DNA of 64,000 nucleotides, from positions 62,001 through 126,000 of the forward strand of contig JASCOF010000001.1 of assembly GCA_029960065.1 (NCBI GenBank), written 5' to 3'. Source of the DNA: Flavobacteriaceae bacterium PS02336 (GTDB lineage Bacteria; Bacteroidota; Bacteroidia; Flavobacteriales; Flavobacteriaceae). The position numbers were made by a program, and so were the translations under genes. A model generated the notes under the pieces. That model worked only from the letters and a program-made list of their open reading frames with translations, had not been told where the DNA came from and did not search any database. This document shows, one piece after another, positions 9,621 to 18,515 of the stretch; positions within the stretch are counted from its first letter, which is position 1; every line of letters starts with the position of its first letter.

Positions 9621-10820
9621 TTAATACAATAAATAAGGTTTTCTCATGATTTGAAAAGCTTTTAAATCTTTTTTCCAGCTTTGGCGAATTTCTTTTTCAG
9701 AAACACCTGTTTCAATTTGCTGCTGTAATTTTTTTGTTCCTGCCAGTTTGGTAAAAAAGGCATTAAAAAATTTAGATTTGTCGCTGGTATTTTGATAGGC
9801 TTTTAAGAGCCATTTTAATTCTAATTGTTTGAGTTTTGGATATGACGTTAAATCTTCTCCAAAACATTCTTTTTCGTTATATAGCGGATCTTTGGCTCCA
9901 AAATTAGGTTTCGGCGTAAAACTGAAATTGGTTTTGGTTAAAAAAGGAGAACCATAAATTTGAAATTGCTTCTCCGTTCCGCGTCCCATACTTACATTTG
10001 TTCCTTCAAAAAGACATAAACTGGCGTACAGATTTATAGCTTGATCGTTTGGTAAATTGGGAGACGGTTTAACCAATAAACTGTATGCCATATTTCGGTT
10101 ATAATTCAAACACGGAATAACAGTTAGTTTGCACTGAGCTCCATCTTTAAGCCATTTTTGTCCGTTAATCATTTGAGCATATTCTCCAATTGTCATTCCG
10201 TGAAGGAGCGGAATAGGGTGCATGCCGACAAAGCTGGTAAATTCTTTTTCTAAAAGCGGACCGTCAACAATACTTCCATTCGGATTTGGTCTGTCTAAAA
10301 TGATAAGCGGGACATTATTTTCGGCGCAAGCCTCCATTACATAATGCAAAGAAGAAATATAAGTGTAAAAACGTGCTCCCACATCTTGTAAATCGAAAAT
10401 CATAATATCGATTCCGTTTAATTGTGCAGGTTTTGGTTTTTTATTATCTCCATAAAGAGAAATGATGGATAACCCTGTTTTTGGATCTTTTCCGTCAACG
10501 ATATGTTCTCCAGCATCAGCAGTTCCTCTAAAACCATGTTCTGGTGCAAAGATGGTTTGAACGGCAACTTTTTTCTCCAGTAAAAAATCAACTAAATGGG
10601 TTTTGTCAGATAGAATTCCCGTTTGATTGGTTACTATTCCTATTTTTTTGTCTTTTAAAAGTGGTAAATATTTCTCGTAATTATCTGCTCCAGTTTTTAT
10701 TGCCGGAGGATTAATTTTTGAAGTGCCGCAGTTTGTGTCTGTTGATAACGAATTCGAATACGTTGGCGTAATGAACAGAGAGGCTACAAGAAAAACAATT
10801 TTTGAGATGAATTTTATCAT
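9621..10820 (-). CDS. namZ: Exo-beta-N-acetylmuramidase NamZ (DUF1343, GH171), copy 1
   Basis: NamZ removes single MurNAc residues from the non-reducing end of glycan fragments, complementing NagZ. The 399-residue protein has a signal peptide (MIKFISKIVFLVASLFITPT) and family motifs VTNQTGI, TIFAPEHGFRGTADAGEH, MIFDLQDVGARFYTY, ILDRPNPNG, PSPNLPND, FEGTNVSMGRGTEKQFQ and GSPF. The Glu of PEHGFRG is a likely catalytic residue (family knowledge). It is strongly similar along its length to copy 2 (23988-25133). It lies between susD, from which a terminator separates it, and murQ (131 bp away). Confidence 0.93.
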   Translation of the reverse strand: MIKFISKIVFLVASLFITPTYSNSLSTDTNCGTSKINPPAIKTGADNYEKYLPLLKDKKIGIVTNQTGILSDKTHLVDFLLEKKVAVQTIFAPEHGFRGTADAGEHIVDGKDPKTGLSIISLYGDNKKPKPAQLNGIDIMIFDLQDVGARFYTYISSLHYVMEACAENNVPLIILDRPNPNGSIVDGPLLEKEFTSFVGMHPIPLLHGMTIGEYAQMINGQKWLKDGAQCKLTVIPCLNYNRNMAYSLLVKPSPNLPNDQAINLYASLCLFEGTNVSMGRGTEKQFQIYGSPFLTKTNFSFTPKPNFGAKDPLYNEKECFGEDLTSYPKLKQLELKWLLKAYQNTSDKSKFFNAFFTKLAGTKKLQQQIETGVSEKEIRQSWKKDLKAFQIMRKPYLLY

Positions 10821-10996
10821 TTTAAGTACAGTTAATAGTTAAAGGCAAAAAATGGACTAGTAAAATTAAATTATTATTTGATTGGTTGTTGTTTGTGATT
10901 GATGATGAGAAACAATTATCTGAAAATTTCAGATTTGGGCTTTAATTTTCGTCAGTTTTTTGTCTGTGCTATAAAGAGAGAAAAGAGATTTTTAAT

Positions 10997-11031
10997 AACT
11001 GCCTCTGTTTTGATTATTTCCAGAGGCAGTT
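10997..11031 (-). terminator. Hairpin terminator after susD
   Basis: AACTGCCTCTG (10997-11007) pairs perfectly with CAGAGGCAGTT (11021-11031), an 11-bp stem just past the susD stop. The T-run after it on the minus strand is weak, so some read-through into namZ is possible. Confidence 0.6.
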
Positions 11032-11065
11032 TATTATTTTAGGGCAAAGTTTATTTTATAATTGA

Positions 11066-12799
11066 TTACCAGCCAGGGTTTTGTTTTAATTCAACTCCTT
11101 GCGCTTTGTACAAATCAATATCGTTGGTAGGGATATTCATTAAATAATGTTTTGGTTCAAAATTTCTAGTACTTGCTGGATAAATTTTCACGTATCCATT
11201 CGCATCAACTTGTGTTTGTGAACCAACTGGAGTTCCAATTCTGGCTCCAAGATTTACATCAAGATTTTTAGAAGTATCTAAGTAATCGCCTTTTTTCCAA
11301 CGGTAAATATCTGCTTGTCTTAAAGTAGTCCAGCTCATAAATTCGATCTGACGCTCACGACGCACTTCCCAAATAATAGGACTTACAATTCCTGTAAGCT
11401 GCTCTAAAGAAGATGTTCTTCTTGGATCATTAATTTGAACACCGTTTGCCGAAGCATTTACACCATCTGTAGTTAAGGGAGCAATTCCTGCACGAGCACG
11501 TACTTTGTTAATTGAAAGATCAAGATCAGCATTTGTTGCATTTCCAAGTTCAGCACAAGCTTCAGCATAATTTAAATATACTTCACTTAAGGTAAATAAA
11601 GGTGCGTCAGTGTAGTTACGTCCTCCGGTTGTAACATCAGGACCTGTTGTTGCAGGATTATTGTATAATTCAAATACATATCCTGACATAGAAACCAAAG
11701 CTGCTGTACCGAAAGGTTTTCCTTTGTAGCCGTAATTGGCAGGGTTTACAGTTTTGCTGAAACGAGGATCTCTGTTCGTAAAAGTACTTGTAACAGTATT
11801 GTCACCAAGGTATTGAGCGTTTCCTGCTTGCTGAATAGGTAAGCCGTTTGTAGTAACATAACTGTCAGCAGCCCATTTTGTTAAACCATATTGAATAGTT
11901 GAAGTGTTTGTATAGTTTTGAAGAGAGTGCATTAATACGTTTGTTAAATAACGTTTCGCAAGAATAACTTCAGTGTTTCCTAGTAACTCAACTGAGTTGT
12001 AAAGCGATTTCCAATCTGCATTTAATTTGTAGCTTGGATTGTTCATGATTAATAATGAAGCTGCTTTAGCTTTATTTAAATAAGAACTTCCATCTTGATT
12101 TAAATGATATTTTCTGTAAGTTCCTTCGTAAAGACAAGCATTACTTAAAGCGGCATAAGCAGTGTATTTATTTACTGTAACATTTTTATCATCAGCAGTA
12201 AGCATTAAGTCGGCAGCTTCATTCAATTCAGCAATTACTTTGTCCATGATTTCAGCTCTTGGTTTTGCAGGAGCATAAACATCAGTATCTCCTTGCGCTA
12301 AAAATTTATCAGTGTACGGAACATCTCCGAATTTTTGAACCAAACGAAAGTAAGTATAAGCTCTGAAAAATTTAGCAACTCCAATGTAATGGTTCTTTTT
12401 TTCTTGCGGCATGTTTACATTTGGAACTTTTTCCAACATTAAATTGCAGCGGCGAATAAGGGTGTAATATTCATTCCACGAATAAACATTTGTAGTTGCT
12501 GCAGTAATTGGCATTTGATAAAATGTAAAAGCGGCTAAGTTGTCGTCTACTTTATAATCACTTCCATGATAATAGAAAAAGGAAAGTCCAATGGTTGTTC
12601 CGTTTCCATATCCGTAAAAAGTGTCATAGTTTAACCATGAAAATGTCTTTACGTTGTCTTCTGACTGCCAGAAGTTATCGTTTGTAAATTTATCTGCGGG
12701 ATCATCTGTTAGATAATCTGAACAGCTAACTGCACTTATTGAAGCTACTGTGGCAGCAAAAAACAGCAGAAATTTCGATTTTATATTTGATTTTTTCAT
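11066..12799 (-). CDS. SusD/RagB-family outer-membrane glycan-binding lipoprotein
   Basis: SusD proteins are surface lipoproteins that lid a SusC porin and capture glycan. This 577-residue protein has a lipoprotein signal (SAVSC, Cys26) followed by SDYLTDDPADKFTNDNFWQS, then the TPR-rich SusD body (YTLIRRCNLMLEKV, AYTYFRLVQKFGDVPYTD) and the C-terminal pattern SEVYLNYAEACAELG ... INKVRARAGI ... EVRRERQIEF. It lies 24 bp after susC. Because the surrounding genes all act on peptidoglycan, I infer that it binds muropeptides or glycan fragments. Confidence 0.95.
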   Translation of the reverse strand: MKKSNIKSKFLLFFAATVASISAVSCSDYLTDDPADKFTNDNFWQSEDNVKTFSWLNYDTFYGYGNGTTIGLSFFYYHGSDYKVDDNLAAFTFYQMPITAATTNVYSWNEYYTLIRRCNLMLEKVPNVNMPQEKKNHYIGVAKFFRAYTYFRLVQKFGDVPYTDKFLAQGDTDVYAPAKPRAEIMDKVIAELNEAADLMLTADDKNVTVNKYTAYAALSNACLYEGTYRKYHLNQDGSSYLNKAKAASLLIMNNPSYKLNADWKSLYNSVELLGNTEVILAKRYLTNVLMHSLQNYTNTSTIQYGLTKWAADSYVTTNGLPIQQAGNAQYLGDNTVTSTFTNRDPRFSKTVNPANYGYKGKPFGTAALVSMSGYVFELYNNPATTGPDVTTGGRNYTDAPLFTLSEVYLNYAEACAELGNATNADLDLSINKVRARAGIAPLTTDGVNASANGVQINDPRRTSSLEQLTGIVSPIIWEVRRERQIEFMSWTTLRQADIYRWKKGDYLDTSKNLDVNLGARIGTPVGSQTQVDANGYVKIYPASTRNFEPKHYLMNIPTNDIDLYKAQGVELKQNPGW

Positions 12800-12823
12800 T
12801 TTAAAAGTTTTGTATCGTTAGTA

Positions 12824-15800
12824 TTAGAAAGAAAGCTCAACACCAAAAGACCATGTTTTGGTATAAGGATAAGCTCTTCCCCAGAAAACTTCTGTCTCAT
12901 CAATTTCAGGATCAACAGGAAGGCGTTTATCTTTCCAAGTCAATAAGTTTTCACCTGAGGTATATAATCTTACTTTTTCTAATCCAGCTTTGCTTACTAA
13001 GTCTTTTGGAAGTGAATATCCAAGACTAAAGTTTTTAAGACGGAAATAAGACATGTCTAATAAATATCTTGTTTGAGTTACAAAGTTGTTTTGACCGGTT
13101 GTACTAGCTCCAAAAGTATTGGCTTCATTTCCATAATATGGGTTTGGCCAATAGGCTCCTGTATTCTCTGGTGTCCAGTAATCAGCTTGGTTTTCATACA
13201 TTTGCTGCGGTGCACGGAAAAAAGGTAGTACAGCATCTGATGATGCCCAGTAATCACGTTTCCCAACTCCTTGGAAGAACGCCGAAATATCAAAACCGCG
13301 ATATTTTCCTCCTAGTGTGATTCCGTATTTATAACGTGGTGTAGAGTTACCAATTTTTTGTAAATCACCATGGTCGTCAGCAGTTCCAGCGCCTCGAGTT
13401 ATAGCACCATCACCATCAACATCTATATAATGAACATCACCAGCTCCATATCTAAAGTTTCCTCCAATTGTTTTTGAATAATCAATACCATTAACTGTTT
13501 TTCCATTATTAGTTATAATATCATCAGCTTGAAGAAGTCGATCACTCGTTAATCCCCAAATTTGGCCAATTTCATATCCATCATAATAAGTAGTCAGCAA
13601 TTTTGAAGAGTTATTCCATTTAGTAACTACAGATTTGTAATCTGATAAAGCTAAATCAACAAAAACCGAAGCATTTTCGCTTAACTGCTTATTAAAGTTT
13701 AAAGCAAGTTCCCATCCTCTTGTTCTCATGTTTCCTGAGTTGGTTTGAGCAGCAGATTGGCCAAATGATCCAGGAAGTGTAATACCAGGAGCAAGCATTC
13801 CTTTAGTATCTCGCTGGTACCAGTCAAATGAAGCGCCCAGCATATCAAATATTCTAATGTCAATACCAACATCTTTAGTATATACTTTTTCCCAAGTTAA
13901 GGCTGGATCAACATTAGTTGGTAATCCAGTAGAAGGAGGTAAAGTACTTCCGCTATTTACCCATGAAGGATTTGCAGAGTTTAAAATTGATAAGAAAGCA
14001 TTGTTACCAACGTTTTGGTTTCCAATAGCTCCAATAGAGCCACGCAGTTTAAGATCGGTTAACCAGCTGCGCGTGTTTTCCATAAACTTTTCGTTTACAA
14101 TTTTATATCCAAAAGAAGCAGAAGGGAAGAATCCCCATTGTTCGTTTGTTGGAAATCTTGAAGAACCATCATAACGAGCATTCAATTCTAAAAGATAAAT
14201 TCCGTTGTAATCATAATTGATACGGCCAAAGAAACCAGCAATAGAATATTCAGTTTCTGCAGGATTAAGAGTACTGTTAGCAGATCCAGAAACAAATTGT
14301 TCTCCTACTGCAAGGTTAAATTCAGGTTTTGATTTGTCTAAAAGGGTATTTCTTCTTGCATAATTACGTGAGAAATTCTGCCATTCTGAGTTGAAACCAC
14401 CTAAGAATTTGAAATTATGATTTCCGAATTGTTTTTTATAGTTACCATAGATGTTGACAACATTAGTAACCGATTCTGATTTAGATTGTGCTACATAGTC
14501 ATTACCTGCTTCAAGAGTTGCAGGGGTAGCAGTTTGAATTGTAGTAGCATTGTATGGCATGGCAGACCAGCTGTCCCATGCTAAGAATTTACCACCATTT
14601 TGTTTTCTGTTGTAAGTTTCATTTACATTGCTGACTTCAACAATAAGATTTAAGTCTTTAGCAATATCTGCAGTAAGTTTTGCACTTAGCCTATTATTAC
14701 GTTTTACGTTTTCATTTCTCGAAGCATTTGAAATATATCCTCCAGCTGTACGGAAATTATATCCTCTATAAGTTCCAAAGTTTGGAAAATACTGTCCCCA
14801 ACGAAGCGCATAACCAAAGTAACCTCCGTAACCAGTATCATCTGTACCGGAACCGCCATAATAGTTAAATGGCTGATCATAGGTATTGTTGATCGTCATT
14901 ACTTTAAAATCTCCTGTAAGCCAGTCAGCTAATTTTGTGGTAAATCCTAAATTAATGTTGGTTCTTTGTCTTTCTTCTTGATTTACTCGCAGCATACCTT
15001 CTTGGTTGGTATAAGCAAAAGAAGCGAAGAAAGAACTCTTTTCCCCTAAATTACCTTGAGCAGAAATGTTATGTGTAGTTTGAAGAGCATCTTTTGCATA
15101 TAATTCCTTATTAGCATCCCACACTCTGTAGAAATAAGGCGTACCATTTCTAATTTCCCAGTCTTCACCATAAACCATTTCATGACTAGTACGATTATTT
15201 GCATATTTTGCTTTCCAGTTTTTAATTCCTTCAAGTAATATACTGTAGTTTTGACCAAAAATCTCCGGAGTAGAACCATCTGTACGTGTTCCTGCAGCAA
15301 TTAAACCAGGAATTTCATCTGTTGGATCTAAGAATTTTAACGTAGAAATTGGATTTACAAAAGCGGTATTGGCACTGTAAGAGAATCTTACTTTTCCTTC
15401 GCCTGTTTTACCTCCTTTAGTGGTAATAAGAACTACACCAAAAGCAGCACGAGCTCCATATATAGAAGCAGAAGCGGCATCTTTAAGAACTGACATTGTA
15501 GCAATATCATTTGGATTGATTAAAGCTAAATCTGTTGGAACCCCGTCTACTAATATTAAAGGAGCATCAGAACCATTGATAGTACCAGATCCACGTATAT
15601 TAATGTTTGCTGCACGGTTTATATTCCCTGAGTTAAAAGAAACATTTACTCCAGGTGTGGTTCCCTGCAATGCTTTACTAACATCTGTTAATGGTCTGCT
15701 TCCTATTGTTTTAGCGACATCAATTGAGGCAACCGCACCAGTTAAATTTGTTTTTTTCTGAGAAGAGAATCCTACTACAACAACTTCATCTAGTTTTGAA

Positions 15801-16090
15801 GTACTTTCTGTAAGACTGACATTAATTTTTTGCTGTCCATCTACTTTTATCACAGTAGTTTCATAACCCATGTAGCTAAAAGCTAGACTTTGACCTGACG
15901 AAATACTAATGCTGTAGTTTCCATCAAAATCGGTGGTTGTACCATTTGAAGTCCCCTGAATTAGGACACTAACTCCAGGGATAGGAATTCCGTCTGCTTT
16001 GTTTTTTACCGTTCCAGTGATCGTTTTTGTTTGTCCAAAAGATGCTTGAACGAACAAAACCAACAATGAAATAAGAAATAGTTTTTTCAT
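12824..16090 (-). CDS. SusC/RagA-family TonB-dependent outer-membrane transporter
   Basis: The 1088-residue protein starts at 16090 (MKKLFLISLLVLFVQASFGQ, a clean signal peptide). An in-frame extension to 16195 adds 35 residues with no signal character and overlaps the promoter, so I reject it. Domains in order: carboxypeptidase-D-like (GTVKNKADGIPIPGVSVLIQ), TonB plug (LDEVVVVGFSSQKKTNLTGA, NIRGSGTINGSDAPLILVDG), then a large beta-barrel ending in a terminal aromatic (FGVELSF). A minus-strand -7 box TATATTTG lies at 16122-16129 with probable DeoR operators upstream. Inferred substrate: oligomeric peptidoglycan fragments. Confidence 0.95.
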   Translation of the reverse strand: MKKLFLISLLVLFVQASFGQTKTITGTVKNKADGIPIPGVSVLIQGTSNGTTTDFDGNYSISISSGQSLAFSYMGYETTVIKVDGQQKINVSLTESTSKLDEVVVVGFSSQKKTNLTGAVASIDVAKTIGSRPLTDVSKALQGTTPGVNVSFNSGNINRAANINIRGSGTINGSDAPLILVDGVPTDLALINPNDIATMSVLKDAASASIYGARAAFGVVLITTKGGKTGEGKVRFSYSANTAFVNPISTLKFLDPTDEIPGLIAAGTRTDGSTPEIFGQNYSILLEGIKNWKAKYANNRTSHEMVYGEDWEIRNGTPYFYRVWDANKELYAKDALQTTHNISAQGNLGEKSSFFASFAYTNQEGMLRVNQEERQRTNINLGFTTKLADWLTGDFKVMTINNTYDQPFNYYGGSGTDDTGYGGYFGYALRWGQYFPNFGTYRGYNFRTAGGYISNASRNENVKRNNRLSAKLTADIAKDLNLIVEVSNVNETYNRKQNGGKFLAWDSWSAMPYNATTIQTATPATLEAGNDYVAQSKSESVTNVVNIYGNYKKQFGNHNFKFLGGFNSEWQNFSRNYARRNTLLDKSKPEFNLAVGEQFVSGSANSTLNPAETEYSIAGFFGRINYDYNGIYLLELNARYDGSSRFPTNEQWGFFPSASFGYKIVNEKFMENTRSWLTDLKLRGSIGAIGNQNVGNNAFLSILNSANPSWVNSGSTLPPSTGLPTNVDPALTWEKVYTKDVGIDIRIFDMLGASFDWYQRDTKGMLAPGITLPGSFGQSAAQTNSGNMRTRGWELALNFNKQLSENASVFVDLALSDYKSVVTKWNNSSKLLTTYYDGYEIGQIWGLTSDRLLQADDIITNNGKTVNGIDYSKTIGGNFRYGAGDVHYIDVDGDGAITRGAGTADDHGDLQKIGNSTPRYKYGITLGGKYRGFDISAFFQGVGKRDYWASSDAVLPFFRAPQQMYENQADYWTPENTGAYWPNPYYGNEANTFGASTTGQNNFVTQTRYLLDMSYFRLKNFSLGYSLPKDLVSKAGLEKVRLYTSGENLLTWKDKRLPVDPEIDETEVFWGRAYPYTKTWSFGVELSF

Positions 16091-16121
16091 GATTACTTGG
16101 TTTTTTTTAATGGTTGTTGAG

Positions 16122-16129
16122 CAAATATA
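16122..16129 (-). promoter_or_regulatory. susC -7 promoter box (TATATTTG)
   Basis: The minus strand reads TATATTTG, a match to the Bacteroidota -7 consensus TAnnTTTG, 32 bp before the chosen susC start. A TTG lies 15 bp upstream, slightly closer than the usual -33 spacing. Confidence 0.65.
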
Positions 16130-16138
16130 TTTATTTAT

Positions 16139-16152
16139 TGCATACAAATGCA
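16139..16152. promoter_or_regulatory. Palindrome TGCATACAAATGCA upstream of susC -7 box
   Basis: TGCAT and ATGCA flank a 4-bp centre immediately upstream of the susC -7 box. Each arm resembles the ...ATGCA half-site seen in the neighbouring repeat arrays, so this may be another regulator site placed to block or recruit polymerase at susC. Confidence 0.45.
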
Positions 16153-16185
16153 TTTTATTTGTTAATATTTTTAAAAAATCTTCTA

Positions 16186-16204
16186 AATAACGCAAAATAA
16201 CGCA
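16186..16204. promoter_or_regulatory. Probable DeoR operator: two AATAACGCA half-sites 10 bp apart
   Basis: AATAACGCA occurs at 16186-16194 and again at 16196-16204, exactly one helical turn apart, 57 bp upstream of the susC -7 box. The same word recurs at 17151-17159 and, reversed, at 17125-17133, upstream of the esterase gene. Tandem half-sites of this kind are common for DeoR-family regulators. Confidence 0.6.
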
Positions 16205-16246
16205 TTTTTTAAGTCTGTTATTTTTCTGTTTTTATTTTTTTAGTTA

Positions 16247-16265
16247 AAACATGCAAACTAATGCA
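16247..16265. promoter_or_regulatory. Probable DeoR operator: AAACATGCA and ACTAATGCA, 10 bp apart
   Basis: Two degenerate half-sites ending in ATGCA lie at 16247-16255 and 16257-16265, upstream of the deoR -7 box (16306-16313). Spacing and core match the AATAACGCA pair, which suggests autoregulation. Confidence 0.5.
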
Positions 16266-16305
16266 TATATTAAAAGTGCTTTTCGATTTCAATAAAATTA
16301 TTTGA

Positions 16306-16313
16306 TATATTTG
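16306..16313 (+). promoter_or_regulatory. deoR -7 promoter box (TATATTTG)
   Basis: A perfect TAnnTTTG match 24 bp before the regulator start codon, giving a very short leader. Confidence 0.6.
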
Positions 16314-16337
16314 TCGGAAACTTAAACTTTTAATACA

Positions 16338-17087
16338 ATGCTGAAAGCCGAAAGACATAAATACATCATGAGTAAACTTGTTGAAGAACAGAAAGTTGTT
16401 ACAACTGATTTGGCTTTGGCTCTAGATTTGTCTGAAGATACAATTAGGAGAGATTTAAACGAATTGGATAGTAAAAAGCTCTTAGAGAAGGTTTACGGAG
16501 GCGCAGTTCAAGTTTCAGAAAATGCTGCCGATGTTTTTAATATCAGCATATCAGATGAAGACGAGAAGAAAAAGATAGTTGCAAAAGCATTGTCTCTGCT
16601 TCATGATGATCAGGTCATTATAATGAGTGGAGGAAGCACTAATCTAGTTTTTGCAAAATTAATTCCAGCTAATTTAAAAGCTACAATCTACACTTACAGT
16701 CTTCCTATAGCAATGCAGTTGTCACAGCATCCTAATATTGATTTAATCTTTATTGGAGGTAAAATGCAGAAAAATGCAATGGTAACAATAGGTATGGATG
16801 TAATTCAGGTGGTTTCTAAAATCAAAGCCGATATCTGTTTTATAGGTGCCAGCAGTATAAACGTAAAACAAGGGCTGACAGAGATTGGATACGAAATTTC
16901 AATTGTTAAAAAAGCAATGATAGAAGCTTCTGATAGAGTGGTTTCAATGTTTTCTTCGGATAAATTGAACACAAAAATGCCTCATGTAGTTTGCGATTTA
17001 AAACAATTGGATACTATTGTTACTAATTTAGATCCAGAGGATTCTAGTCTTGAGGACTATAGAAAATCTGGCGTAATTATACTTTAA
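16338..17087 (+). CDS. DeoR-family transcriptional regulator, likely regulator of the peptidoglycan-salvage locus
   Basis: The 249-residue protein has an N-terminal HTH (residues ~1-58: ERHKYIMSKLVEEQKVVTTD, then SEDTIRRDLNELDSK, the DeoR signature) and a C-terminal DeoR sensor domain related to ISOCOT folds (IIMSGGSTNLVFAKLIP, DICFIGASSINVKQGLTEIG). DeoR proteins usually sense a phosphorylated sugar; here MurNAc-6-P or GlcNAc-6-P is a reasonable guess. The gene diverges from susC and precedes the plus-strand arm. Its own promoter, the susC promoter and the esterase promoter share half-site arrays. Confidence 0.93.
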   Translation: MLKAERHKYIMSKLVEEQKVVTTDLALALDLSEDTIRRDLNELDSKKLLEKVYGGAVQVSENAADVFNISISDEDEKKKIVAKALSLLHDDQVIIMSGGSTNLVFAKLIPANLKATIYTYSLPIAMQLSQHPNIDLIFIGGKMQKNAMVTIGMDVIQVVSKIKADICFIGASSINVKQGLTEIGYEISIVKKAMIEASDRVVSMFSSDKLNTKMPHVVCDLKQLDTIVTNLDPEDSSLEDYRKSGVIIL

Positions 17088-17114
17088 AATAATAAAAGCC
17101 TTTTAGTTTTTTTT

Positions 17115-17169
17115 TGCATGTTTTTGCGTTATTTGCGTTTTATTTTGTTAAATAACGCAAAATAATGTA
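17115..17169. promoter_or_regulatory. Five-half-site operator array upstream of the esterase operon
   Basis: Three half-sites in one orientation (TGCATGTTT 17115-17123, TGCGTTATT 17125-17133, TGCGTTTTA 17134-17142) face two in the other (AATAACGCA 17151-17159, AATAATGTA 17161-17169), mostly 10 bp apart. The array ends 18 bp before a -7 box TATATTTG at 17188-17195. It is the densest copy of the putative DeoR sites. Confidence 0.65.
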
Positions 17170-17187
17170 TTTGATTTGTTTTTTGTA

Positions 17188-17195
17188 TATATTTG
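17188..17195 (+). promoter_or_regulatory. Esterase-gene -7 promoter box (TATATTTG)
   Basis: TAnnTTTG match 31 bp before the start codon at 17227, directly downstream of the half-site array. Confidence 0.6.
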
Positions 17196-17226
17196 TTAAA
17201 ACTATTTTCTAACAAAACCAAATTAT

Positions 17227-18120
17227 ATGAAAAGCTATATTTCCTCTAAGAATAGATTTCGAAAAAATGAAAAAACTTTATTTAGAGAAAAGCATAAAAT
17301 AAACATACTCTATTCCTTATATTTAATTCTCTTCTTTTTTTCTGCAAAAGCAGCTACAGTTGATACCATTCAGGTTTTCAGTCCTTCAATGAATAAGAAT
17401 ATCAAAAGCTGTATAATAGTTCCAGAAAGTTATAAAAAAAGCAGTAAAAAATTCCCGGTTGTGTATCTTCTTCATGGATACAGCGGTAATTACGGTTCTT
17501 GGGCAAAAGATTTTAAAGAGCTTAAAAATCAGGTCGATCAATACAACTTTATTGTTGTCGGCGTAGACGGAAATTATTCAAGCTGGTATTTTGATAGTCC
17601 AATAGATCCTAATTTTAAATATGAAACATATGTTGTAAAAGAGCTCGTTCCTTACATAGATAAAAAATACAATACTATTGCAAACCGCGAAAACAGAGCC
17701 ATTTCTGGTTTAAGTATGGGGGGGCACGGCGCTTTATACTTATCTTTTAAACATCAGGATGTATTTGGTGCAGCAGGAAGCATGAGCGGCGGCGTAGATT
17801 TTAGACCATTTCCTGATAATTGGGATATTAAAAAACGTCTTGGTACTATAACAGAATTCCCCGAAAATTGGGAGAAAAATACCGTTACCAATATGCTGGA
17901 TCTGGTAAAAGACAATAATTTAAAGTTGATTATAGACTGTGGCTTTGATGATTTTTTTATGGAAGTAAACCGACAGCTTCATACCAAAATGTTAGCCTTG
18001 AAAATAAATCACGACTATATAGAACGCCCAGGAAAACATGATCTTAAATACTGGGAGAATTCTTTAAAATTTCAGCTGTTGTTTTTTAATAACTTTTTTA
18101 ACGACAAAATAAAAAATTAG
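17227..18120 (+). CDS. Secreted alpha/beta-hydrolase, esterase D/feruloyl-esterase-like (PF00756)
   Basis: The 297-residue protein has a basic N-terminus and a hydrophobic stretch (ILYSLYLILFFFSAKAA), so it is probably exported. The catalytic triad is visible: nucleophile in GLSMGGHGAL, Asp in IIDCGFDD, His in RPGKHDLKYW, plus VVYLLHGYSGNYGSW for the oxyanion hole. The family includes acetyl-xylan and feruloyl esterases. In this locus a role in removing O-acetyl groups from MurNAc is attractive but unproven. It is the first gene after the operator array and is followed by a strong terminator, so it may form its own unit. Confidence 0.85.
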   Translation: MKSYISSKNRFRKNEKTLFREKHKINILYSLYLILFFFSAKAATVDTIQVFSPSMNKNIKSCIIVPESYKKSSKKFPVVYLLHGYSGNYGSWAKDFKELKNQVDQYNFIVVGVDGNYSSWYFDSPIDPNFKYETYVVKELVPYIDKKYNTIANRENRAISGLSMGGHGALYLSFKHQDVFGAAGSMSGGVDFRPFPDNWDIKKRLGTITEFPENWEKNTVTNMLDLVKDNNLKLIIDCGFDDFFMEVNRQLHTKMLALKINHDYIERPGKHDLKYWENSLKFQLLFFNNFFNDKIKN

Positions 18121-18188
18121 ATAAGTAATTGTGTGTTGCGATTTTACCCATAAAAAAGTAATGCATAAATTTTGGTTGGTTACCTATT

Positions 18189-18226
18189 CCTAACAGGTTT
18201 TTAAAACCTGTTAGGTATTTTTTTCA
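18189..18226 (+). terminator. Terminator after the esterase gene
   Basis: CCTAACAGGTTT pairs with AAACCTGTTAGG and is followed by TATTTTTTTC: a 12-bp stem with a T-run. Confidence 0.8.
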
Positions 18227-18515
18227 GTAAATTAGAATAGGTGTCGAGTAAAAGATTAACTTTTTTTAGTCAAGACCCGAGTTATAAGGAATTGGCGAAG
18301 CAATCGCACGAATTAATGTGTAGAATTTGCATGAAGTAAAAAATAGCTACAGATAAAGACATTAGAAAGATTAGAAAACTTTGCGGTTCTGCTCCCGATA
18401 GCTATCGGGATTACGAGATTAAAAAATAAAGATTATAAAAAAGCTTTGCGAAACTTGCGTAAACCATCTTACGCTTGTGCAGTTATTTTATCCATAAATA
18501 AAAAACATACTAACT
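18227..18515. other. Intergenic region before the second DigH-like gene
   Basis: Between the esterase terminator and the gene at 18516 there is no convincing gene. It holds a 17-bp palindrome CCCGATAGCTATCGGGA (18394-18410) of a dispersed type. No clear -7 box was found, so the promoter of the downstream operon is not identified. Confidence 0.5.

Noticed and set aside
16091-16195. N-terminal extension of the SusC reading frame by 35 residues
   Set aside because: It lacks signal-peptide character and covers the -7 box and operator sites; the Met at 16090 starts a clean signal peptide.
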